Shown: one piece after another, positions 51,601-61,310 of the stretch
How the letters are laid out: each line of letters begins with the position of its first letter
How positions within the stretch are numbered: the stretch's first letter is position 1
Source: Trebouxia sp. TZW2008
Taxonomy: Eukaryota; Chlorophyta; Trebouxiophyceae; Trebouxiales; Trebouxiaceae
Direction: 5' to 3'
Length of the DNA stretch: 64,000 nt
Assembly: GCA_002118135.1 (NCBI GenBank)
Contig: BDIU01000082.1
Location: 367,386-431,385 of the forward strand
Translations under genes and position numbers: made by a program
Notes under the pieces: generated by a model
The model's input: only the letters and a program-made list of their open reading frames with translations
Told to the model about the DNA's origin: nothing
Databases searched by the model: none

Positions 51601-54600
51601 CGGCTAGCTCATAAGTAGACCCTACTGCGACAGACTATTGGAGAACGCTGCACGCTTCTGAGTTTGCTGCATGTAGTGGCCTGAAATGACAAGGTGCTGA
51701 TTCCTTGCTACATACAAGTAACTTTGGCAACTGGGCTTTGGTCAGCCCAGCAATTTTGACTGCCAGCAAGTTTGCATGTCTTGCACCGTGTGTAGTGCAT
51801 ATGCTGATCATCTAGATGAAACTTTTGCTAACGTTGTAAATGAAAATGCTGATCATCACTTGCATGGAAGTGCAGGGAGAGTGTGGCCATTAATGCCAGC
51901 CTAATGACTCTGGGACGGTGCCTGGAAGCCCTCAGATGGAACCAGCAGCACAGGGCAGCTGATCCCAAGCTAGTGCCCTACAGAGAAAGCAAGGTCTGCA
52001 CCACCGCCCTTGCAGCACACACTGTGATGTTCATGGTTGACTTCAGTGTATGTTGGTGCTCTGGGAACATTTTGACCATTTTTAGCCGACTGCTGACGAC
52101 CACAACAACATTGAGTGCGTCATTCAAAGCAAACACGCTCTTGCATACATGTCAACATGCAGGTGAGGCCCCATGGCGTTTTGAGTGCAACCATTTTACA
52201 CACAGTCTAAAATAAGGCAAGGATACGCATGATTAATACATGCACATAGGTGACATGTGACCTGCCGCAAAGTAATGATAATTAGTTTATGCCAGCATTG
52301 CCAGCTTGCTTTGATGCAGACGCCCAATTGCAAGCACAGCAGGCTCTCACACACAATTTTGACAAAGCAGAAGTGGTTACAGAACATCATTCTGTTGCAC
52401 AGGTGACACATCTGTTCAGGGATGTGCTGCATGGCTGGGGCCAGATCCTGCTATCTGTCAATGTCAGCCCTTGTGCCAAAGACTACGACGAGACTGCCCA
52501 CGTTCTCAAGGTACGCAGTGGTTTCTAATCTCGACTTGACTTGTCATGCTGCATTGCATGAGGTTGCACACATCTGCGCAATCAGAGACAAGCAGGGTTC
52601 AATAGATAGTTGCAGCAAATTGACCCTCTGATACCTGTATGATCCAATCCAGTATGCATGAGACATGTGACCCAGCCAATCATGAAGGCAATCAAGGGAA
52701 TTGACTGCTCAGTCGTGTTGCTGCAGTACGCTGCAGTTGCTACTCAGATTGGCACAGCTGCTAGGGCTGAGGCGCCAGTGAGAGCGCTGAAAGCCATAAG
52801 CCCGAACATCACGAAGAAGAGGCTACCAAAGCCTGAGCCCATGTATGCCTTCATTGCATGCTTCATTGAGTGCCCTATTCTCGTCCAATCTCCATTTGCT
52901 GCATAGTCACTGCATGGCTTCCAAGCGCCAGCTAGGTGCGCATGATGCTAGATCAGCTACATACAACGCTCTGATGATACACGAGCAGCAATTGCAACAC
53001 TGTGCCTCTTACTGGAAACCAGTGTTCGGTCTTTGCTCAATGCATACCAAAGTACGGCCTGTGGAAATAATGCAGCTCCATGCATTTAGCTTGATAAGCT
53101 TGCAAGGCTGCTGGCAGGACAAATGCATGTTATTCACAATGAGTGATGTTGCATGCAGCAATCTGAAGCCTGCAAAGAAGCAGAAGATTGAGGCTCCTCC
53201 TGTGCTGGAGCAAACAGATCAGGTGTCGACATCAGATGCTGCTGAACTGCCTGCTGGTCATGCCGTGGAGCAGGAGCACAGTGGCTACTTTAGTAGTGAA
53301 GACACAGATGCAGAGCAGACAGATGCTGTCATCCCAAGGCTTGAGGAAGACATCAGCCGGCTGCATGAACAGGTAGGAGACACAGCAACACCTGGCCAGT
53401 GCAGCGTTCGACATTTGAAAAAATCCTGAAGTTCAACAAAAAAAAACCTTTCTCTTATCAGTCGACGACCGGATTTGAACCAATGACCTGCCGAGCTGCA
53501 ATCGGCTGCTCTACCACTGAGCTACATCGACGTTGTATTTGAATGACTGCCAATGCGTTTTTGCGGGCTGAGTACGCTATAGCGGTCGTATCACGTACAC
53601 GATAGTTTAGTTCAGATTGCGAATCAAGGCCTTGTCACTTATTGCATGACTGTCATCGTGCAGTACAGCTGATATGGACATTGCTCCCTTGAACACAGAG
53701 TGAGACTGGTTCTGCTATCTTTTCTGAGCTGCATATTTTGTTGTGCTGCTGCAGCTTGTGGCGGCGGAGGAGCGCTGTGCCCTGGCTGAAACAGAGATCA
53801 GGGCTGAGGTCAGTGCAGAAATGGCATCGTTGCTCCATGACATGGAAGCCAACTACAAGGTGACATGCCCTCAGTGAGATGTGTCTCTGCCTGCCTATTG
53901 CAACAACTGCCTCAGCCTTATTTGAGAGTGAACAACGGATCTCGTGACGTTAAATTGCAGTTTCCTATGATTCAGCAGGTCTTGACAGCTTTTTGCTGTG
54001 CTATCTGTATGCTGTCGGCACAGTGGGATGTCTGGCAAATGTTCACAAACCAGGGACACATTGTTCTGTGGCGTATGGTGTTAGGTGTGACCTGCGCCTG
54101 TACACTGTCAAAGAGCCAAAGCTGCAGCACATACGATCTTTGCATGATTCCACAAACAGCCTTCTTTCTGTGAGTTGGGCGCCATCAGCATGCAGCTTGA
54201 AAACTTGTTCATCATGTCTTGTCTGCCAGTCAGGTTGTATGCATCAGATCAGGTAGCAAGAACGAGCCCAAAGTCTTTGATTTCGCACAGGAGAGGTTGG
54301 CTTCTGAGGTAGCCGCCATGGACAAGCCGCGGTCCAATGGTGGCAGATCAGGTCAACGCGCAACTGCAGAAGTGCTCTCCACCCACACTCAGACAGACCC
54401 AGGTGACTCATCTGGGCAGCTTGACATCAGAGCAGAAGAGCTGTTGGCTTTCAAGTCAGAGCTTCAGGCCTTGCATGCTACACTTGCGGCCAAGGATGAG
54501 CAGCTTGGAGCTCACAATGTACAGATGACAGCTTTGCGTCTTGATTTCCTGAGTAAACTTCCATACAGTGAGGAAGCAGCAGCTGCTCACTCAGAGCTCA

Positions 54601-57600
54601 AGGCGGCTCATGCTGAGCTGCTGAGCTCAAGTCAGGCCGCATATGCTGATCATGCTCAGGAGGAGTCGATTTGGTGTCAAGAGGTTGCAAGTTTGAGGCA
54701 GCAGCTGGATACATCAGAACAGCTTACAGCGCAGCAGGCTGAGCAGATACAGAGCCTCAATGGCAAGTTGCACAGGAAAGGCTTGAAGCTGATGGATGCC
54801 CGAGAAAGCAGCAAGCTGGCATTCTGGCAGGAAGAAGCAGCAGAGCGTGTTCAGGCAGAACAACAGATGCGCATGGCTGCACAAGTTCACATATCCACCT
54901 CAGCGCTTGCAGAGCTTCAGCAGATGCATGATAGCAAGACAGCAGAGTGGCAAACTTCACACGCTACTCTACAGCAGCAGCTAGATGAGTCTATAGCAAA
55001 GCAGTCACAGCTTGACCAAGGCCTAGCAGAGCTCAACCAGATGGCCACAGACTGTGTAATGCAGTGTGGTCTGTCACAACCAGCATTGATGCCTGATTCA
55101 GTGACCAGTCCTCGGACCAGAGTTGCAAAGGTGATAGCAGTGCTGGGAGACTGGGCTCAGGGAGCCGAGGCAGCAGCTGAGCAGCTACAGCAGCAGCTGC
55201 AGGAAAGCGACTTAGCGCATGAGGATCAGATTCATCAACTGAGGTACTGCACTACATTCTATGGCTGAACCATACATTGGCTGGAACTATGCATTGGCTG
55301 GAACAAAGCATTGGCTGGAACAAAGCATTGGTCAAAGCTGTGCTGTGGCTGAGACTGTGTGATGGCATAGATAGAGCATTGGCTGAATGTCAGCATTGAC
55401 TGAAACAGTCTGCACAAAGTTCAAGTTTGTCATGCTTTGTGTCCCCTCGCAACACGCTGTCTTGCAGTACATATGCTGAATCACCTTGCCTACCTCCTGT
55501 TCATATTGTCCCTAACCTTATTCTAGCTCAGACTTTTGGTGAAAGGTGTGACAGAAATTATTTGACTGAAATCAGTTCAATTCTAGCTACCTCCATAACT
55601 CGCCATTCAGCCCTGTGCAAGCACACAATTATCTGTATATCTTTTTGGCACTGCCTCATCTTTTCCCCATACTGCTAAAAGGGTTTCAGCACCGCCTGTG
55701 CCTTCAACGAATGCTTATGCTGCAGGGTTGAGCTGCAGCAGGCGCAGATGAGAGATCAGCACATGCAGCCTAAGGATGCACAGGTGCTGCGGCAGTCCCT
55801 TGAAAGGGAACTCAAGCAGCAAGTCACCCAGCTTGAGGTCAGGGCTCCAAAGGCCCCTGTGCACTTCCTGATTGTTGCTGGGCCTTTGCATAGACAGACC
55901 AATGCAAGAACACTGTACCAGTTGCAAAAGCATTGCATGACTTGCTATGTCTTTGCAACTCGCAACTTTTGCAAGACCACATCCAGACCATATGGAACCA
56001 GTTGCGTTGACTTGCATTTTGGGCAAGTGCTACATGATTAGGTCTATGCATGGCTTTGCAAGTCCATTCCATGCGGCACTGTCACATCATACAGGCCATG
56101 ATCAAATTCACAGATGCACTTTCTATACATGCATACCTGCAACTCATCTGACACAGCATACCCTGCATAAGCCCCGCAGGACTGCAAACCAACTGAAGCA
56201 GCCGCTGTCATGTAACAGTCATGGCCTGGTGTGCAGGCCAACAGTCAAATGGAAGTAGAGATGCTCCAGCAGCAGCTTGATGCAGTGAAGAAGGAGAAGA
56301 CTGCCTTGCAGCGGCGTTTGGAAGCGGCCACCGCTGCCATGGCTTCTGCAAACATCAGTGCTGCCAATCCTGCCCTGCTTAGGGTCATGCAGGGGGGCAC
56401 AAAAGGAGGTGCCCAGAGGGGTGCAGGGGGTACCCCACATGCCCTGGCCCTGGCTTGGGCCAGGGAAGAGGCTGCTCGGCTCAGCCCTGCCCTCCAGCTG
56501 GTATGCCAATGCAGTTGGGCGCATACACTGACTGTGTGCCCTATACTTACGTCTGTGACCAGTTCTCACAAGTCCCACTTGGTACAGTAGTGATATGTAA
56601 GGATGCCTCACAATTGTTTGCCACATGCTGGAACTGCCCCAACAATGAGTTCATGCATCATGGCTGCTGGCACAGTACAAACTGTGAGCTGTTGCTGTGT
56701 TGCTCAAAGTCTTTGATTGTCTGTATGTTGCAAAATGTCATGTTTTCAGCCATAGCTGATCAACACAGGGCATGATTCTGCGAGCTTCACTGCCACATGA
56801 AATCTTGTCACAGCAATCTAATGTCAGGAGCTCAACATATCATTGGCACCTCATATGACTCTGCCTTTTGGACCTGGCTAGGGCCAGACTTCACCTCCTC
56901 AAACTGTTCCTGGCGCGTCATAACAAGGCGCTTTGTTGCTTTGCAGGCTACTGCATCAAAGACGCCACATCCAGGGCTACTCCATCGGGCTGGCCCCCAG
57001 CAGCCCCTGCTCTTCCCTAATAGCCCTCACCTTAATATGGCAACTATAGCAGAGGAGCCATCAGCTGTCAAATCAAACAAGTTTGGACAGCAACAGGCCA
57101 TCAGTCATGATGAGCCAGCCACAGCTGCAGGGCCAGCTGCTGTAGTGAGTCATGCTGAAGCTGTCTGGGAAGCTGATGTGCCGGCTTCTACTGCAGTTGC
57201 AGATGAGTCAGCAGTTGCCACTAACCAATCAGAAGCTGCATGGGAAGTTGACTCCCCCACCTTTGCAGCAGCTGTGGGTGATTCACCACACCACATTCAG
57301 CCGGATTTGCTGAGCGCAGCTCAAGCTGCCTCAAGGCTGAGTCTGTTGCAAGCTGAGCAGGCACAGACTGAGCTTGAGCTAGCAAACTCTCCTCAGCTTC
57401 AGACACATGTACAGATGCCTCACACTGGCAATGCACAGCAACTTCAGCGGTCGGCACCCTCAGCAGCTCAAGGCATATCTGCTGGTATCATAGCAGAGGC
57501 TGACTGTGACATGCTCATGCAAAGGCATTGCCAGCATTCAGCTGGTACGGGTCCCAATGCTGCAAACGCAAGGGGAAGCCGTGATGGACCAGCCAATGAC

Positions 57601-59166
57601 AGTGCACAACTGCCGGTGCAGCAAGGCACACAGGTCAGCACGAGTCACAGCGCGCCAGTACAGATGACTCAGCAGCCTGCCAAGACCTCAAGCAGGCAGA
57701 CTCGCAGCTCAAGCAGAGCTTCTTTGGCAGCTGTTGCTTTAGGTGCAGAAGTGAGCAGCAATGCTCACAAGCAAAGAACGAAGACACAGACCCATGCTCT
57801 AGCAACAGTGGCAGAACAGGCAGAAGCTTCACCGTCTGCCAGTGCAGAGGGCTTGAATATGCTGGAAGACATGCATGTGCTGCAGCAAACAGAAGATGCA
57901 GCCGAGAATGCCATAGCACCTGCAATTTCTGTACCAGTAGCCAGCAATGGCTTCACACAACCTGACTTGGCTGATCCATCTAGGCCACATGATCAGCCGC
58001 TTTGTGATGAAGAGCACCCTAGTGTACAGCAACAGCATGTGACAGAGTTTCAGTCAGAGTCCTCTGAACAGCCTCAAGCCTGCCAATCTCTGCCTTACAC
58101 CCGATGCTCTAGAGAGTCTGAGCCTACTGTAGACGTCACAAATCAGCAGGACCTGGCTGGATGCAGCAATCAGCTTCCTGACAATACAGCTGGAATGGCT
58201 GACGTTTTGGTGCACGCATCAGGTCCAGCTGCTGCCACAGCAAGTGCTTCAGATGCTCCTTTGACTGTGGCTCCTGCTGCTGTTGATGCTGATATAGAAG
58301 GACCAGTCCTGTCCAAGGAAAGGCAAAATCAGTGTGAGCTAGTTGAAGGTGAAAGTCGACAAGAAGCTCAGCAGGCACAGCAGCAGAGGGCCAAAGCAAA
58401 GCGACCGCCTAAAGCAAAGCAGCCAGCAAAGAAGAAGCAGACTAGGAAAGGCGGCAGGGCTGTAGCAGAGCCAGACGAGAATGCCAGCATGAACACAGAG
58501 CCTTTGGGCACAGACAGACAGTGTGCCGAGCTGAGCAGCATTGTTGCTGCTGACAATGCAGCTGCTGTTGCTGATCCAGAAGATGTTGTGCAATGTGAGC
58601 CAGCTGCTGCAGAAGCTGTTGCACAGGATGCAGGACAGCAACAACGGTGAGTTGCATGGAGACAGAATGTGGCTTGCACTGTAGTTGCTGATCATGCAGC
58701 AGCATATGTATGAGCACTTGGCAAGACATGTTGCGTTCTTTGCTACTTATACATGCCTTGGCTGCAGCAACATTGTATATCCAAAGACCCCTGAATTTAG
58801 ACATATCCATGCACGCCAATGCTGTCTCTGCAAAGTCTTTGACTGGACTTTGCAATCTAATCTCTGAGGACTCTGAGGACTGTTCAGTACACTTCAAAGC
58901 CAAGCCTACAGTCAAAAGGGTGCTTCCAGTAACAAATTCAGACCACGTGGATATGCTTGACAATCATGACAGCTTGGCAAAGCTTTGTCTGCAGGGAAGC
59001 AGCTAAGCCCAAGAGGCGTAAGCTGCAGCCGCCAACACCAATGAGCCGCTCTGTGCAAGAAGCCTTGGGAGAATTTGTGGCTGATGACAGTCACTTCAGG
59101 CAGCATATGAAGCAGACGCCAGTCGCATTGCGTACAAGACGCGCCACACGTTTTGGTGGCCTCTGA
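48658..59166 (+). CDS. kinesin-6-like motor protein (17 exons, 1635 aa)
   Basis: Microtubule motor with an N-terminal kinesin head, resembling the kinesin-6 (KIF20/MKLP) group that acts in cytokinesis. Exons are 48658-48743, 48830-48950, 49130-49348, 49935-50075, 50312-50485, 50949-51065, 51448-51578, 51876-51993, 52403-52510, 52727-52842, 53159-53372, 53755-53859, 54234-55243, 55726-55837, 56237-56500, 56947-58646 and 58995-59166. The motor spans about residues 66-425: VVMRIRPP, P-loop YGISAAGKTYTIEGT, NYHSSRSHSIFT (switch I), FVDLAGSERANRTGN (switch II) and YDETAHVLKYAAVATQI, the last wording being kinesin-6-like. Coiled coil runs about 480-1000 (exons 11-15). Exon 16 encodes a 566-residue Ala/Gln/Ser-rich low-complexity tail ending in a basic KRPPKAKQPAKKKQ patch. 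The P-loop keeps GxxxxGKT but lacks the usual GQTGSGKT. The exon 13 acceptor (54233) is the least certain. Confidence 0.9.
53460..53531 (-). tRNA. tRNA-Cys(GCA)
   Basis: A 72-nt minus-strand cloverleaf. Acceptor GTCGATG pairs with CGTCGAC, with discriminator T. The D-arm is AGCTCAGTGGTAGAGC. The anticodon arm is GCCGA-TTGCAGC-TCGGC, giving anticodon GCA (Cys). The T-arm has GGTTCAAATCC. Downstream on its strand is a nine-T run (plus A at 53438-53446), a Pol III terminator. It is antisense in kinesin intron 11. Confidence 0.96.
55264..55412 (+). repeat. about 20-bp tandem array in a kinesin intron
   Basis: Units of GCATTGGCTGGAACAAA and decayed variants (GCATTGGTCAAAGC, GCATTGGCTGAATGTC) repeat six to seven times just after the exon 13 donor. 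Confidence 0.8.
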
Positions 59167-60125
59167 CTTGTTCTGCTGCCATGCTGTAGACTGCAGTGCA
59201 GATGTCAGCACTTTGCCAGTGGCGGCCAGTGCAGACTAGCAAGCAAAGCCCTTTTAGCTATAGGATATGCAGCTCTGTGCGGCCTTGATACTGGCAGCTC
59301 TACAGCCTGACTGGTACCACCGATTGTGTTGTGTAGTTGCAATCATTAAGATATGATGCCCAACTTACATTTGTGCTTTCAATGGGCTTGCATGTCGATT
59401 ATTTCAGTGCAACATCTCTGCTACAGTAGCTACTACACAGTCACTATACTTCTTGAATAGCAATGACCCAAGATCGGGAGGCAGCTTGTTCAAGCCCTTG
59501 AATCACAGGTCATGATGGAGTTGCAGGATTGAGGTAAGGCTTTGATGTGCATCACGTTTCGAAACGGTTTCAAAGTACTGAGTAGCTAGTGTAACATCAC
59601 CAACTTGACAATGAAAAAACTGACGTGTACTTGTTTTGATGAAGTCAGCCTGTGCTCATTATGAAAATGATGAAGTGAGCAAACTTGTATATCAGGCCGC
59701 CTGATATGGATATGCCCGGCATCCCAAGTGGAACTCCAAGCACCAACCACAAAGAAATGCTGTGACAAGATCATGCCAGGCACAGATAACAAGTTTTGAC
59801 AATTTCAAAGCTTGCTCGTTGTGTGAACTTTAAGGCTGAATACAGTACTGTCATCGTTATAGCTACTACAGTTGGACACACACATCACAGTGTTGACAGA
59901 CACCCGAGCTTTCAGAATGTGAAGTTCTTTCTGGGACAGCCGATGTCGGAAAAAGCATAGATCCTAAAAAAAGGTATATTTCAAAATGTGTCCAGAGTTG
60001 CAGAGTTTGTTGATCATTTCACCTTGGGTGCTTGTTGCCCTGCCATCATCTTCCTCCTTTGCAGTGCAGACTATGCTGCATCCAAGAGTTCCGGTCTCAG
60101 AAGGCAATTATGTAACTCTATTCTG
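59167..60125. other. gap upstream of the F-box gene
   Basis: 959 bp holding the kinesin 3' UTR and the promoter of the downstream gene. No exon, repeat or RNA gene was recognised. Confidence 0.5.
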
Positions 60126-61310
60126 ATGACTGGCTCGCAGACACATCGGTCAATGCTGAAGCGCCGGTCGCATTGGCAGACCTTGCCTCAGAACGTGTGG
60201 GTCAACATCCTGTCGTTATTAAGCGGGCAGAATCCCGAAAACCGGCGTGAGGATGAGAGATGGCCCGATGCAATGACCCTTGATGGCCAGCGCGAGCTGT
60301 TGAAGATCAGCCGTGTCTGCAAAGAGCTCAAAGCAGTCGCAGAGGCACCCCAGCTGTCCTCACATCTGATCATACCAGTGCATGTTCCCTTGAAGGCAGT
60401 GCCGAACTTAATGCAGTGGCTGCTGAAAACCCGCTATATGATTGCACATCTCAAGGCGCGCTGCCCAAGTCCTTTGTTAGAGGCAATACTTGCTGCCTGT
60501 ATGCAACCACAGATGCAACTCAGAACAGCTGTTCTTGGCGCAGCATCTGATCATGCAATGCAAATGTTGCCCTTACACACAGGCCTGACTGCCCTGAACC
60601 TCACAGCCGTAGACCCAGAAAACGACATGGAACCGCGCCTTTATCTTACACCACTGCAGTTTCTACCGCATTTGACAAGCCTTCATGTTGAAGCAGAAGA
60701 TTGTGATGGCCTGCACCACCTGCAGACCCTGCCAGATCTGCACATCACCTCAGCTGAAGAACACAACAGAGAAAGGTGTCCTTTTGTGTCCTCTTTACGC
60801 AATCTGTATCTTGGAGACAGCAGCGTATATCTGGACAGCTGTGGCATTGCAGCTTTGTCCCAATTGACCTTGTTGTCATGTCATGACAGTGATGTGCTTG
60901 CAGACTTAAATGAGCATCGCTTCTGTGCTAGGGCACATGAATTTTATATGCCTGCTGATAGAGCCCTTCCATGTCTTGTCCAATTACGCATTAGCATAAA
61001 TGGCGTGGTCAATGCAGAGTTAGCGTTGGCTTGGATTTCAGCATTGGCATCTTTGAGGAGTTTAGAATTGCAACTTGTAAAAACTTTCACTATTGACGAC
61101 AGCCTGACAAGTTTGCAGTGTCTGAGCTCATTGTCCTTAAAAGCGTTCACTGGTATACATTACTGTGTCATTCTATATATACATTGGCAGAAAATGCATT
61201 CTTTGCAACAGTTCAAGCTACAGGGATCTCAGTTCAGTTTGAGTAGGACAATGATGGAAGTAACAGGTTCAGCAAGTTGCAGACGATTTCACTGGTTGAG
61301 TTTGGAGTAG
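60126..61310 (+). CDS. F-box/leucine-rich-repeat-like protein, single exon (394 aa)
   Basis: Probable substrate receptor of an SCF-type ubiquitin ligase. The ATG at 60126 is the first in-frame ATG of the open frame; the frame extends further upstream without one. Residues about 19-90 carry an F-box-like motif, LPQNVWVNILSLLS, followed by RELLKISRVCKELKAVAEAP. After that come degenerate leucine-rich repeats such as LTALNLTAV, FLPHLTSLHVEAE, SSLRNLYLGDSSVYL and LASLRSLELQLVKTF. No intron is needed, unlike every other gene here, which hints at a retrocopy or at a young family. Downstream of the stop a different frame (61245-61410) continues with LQTISLVEFGVDH and ALLYQLATKRPDIVCC, which looks like a continuation of the repeat fold. 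A frameshift or an unrecognised intron near 61230 is therefore possible. Confidence 0.65.
   Translation: MTGSQTHRSMLKRRSHWQTLPQNVWVNILSLLSGQNPENRREDERWPDAMTLDGQRELLKISRVCKELKAVAEAPQLSSHLIIPVHVPLKAVPNLMQWLLKTRYMIAHLKARCPSPLLEAILAACMQPQMQLRTAVLGAASDHAMQMLPLHTGLTALNLTAVDPENDMEPRLYLTPLQFLPHLTSLHVEAEDCDGLHHLQTLPDLHITSAEEHNRERCPFVSSLRNLYLGDSSVYLDSCGIAALSQLTLLSCHDSDVLADLNEHRFCARAHEFYMPADRALPCLVQLRISINGVVNAELALAWISALASLRSLELQLVKTFTIDDSLTSLQCLSSLSLKAFTGIHYCVILYIHWQKMHSLQQFKLQGSQFSLSRTMMEVTGSASCRRFHWLSLE

Noticed and set aside
57635..58963. Long minus-strand frames opposite kinesin exon 16
   Set aside because: Cys/Leu-rich shadows of an Ala/Gln/Ser-rich coding region.
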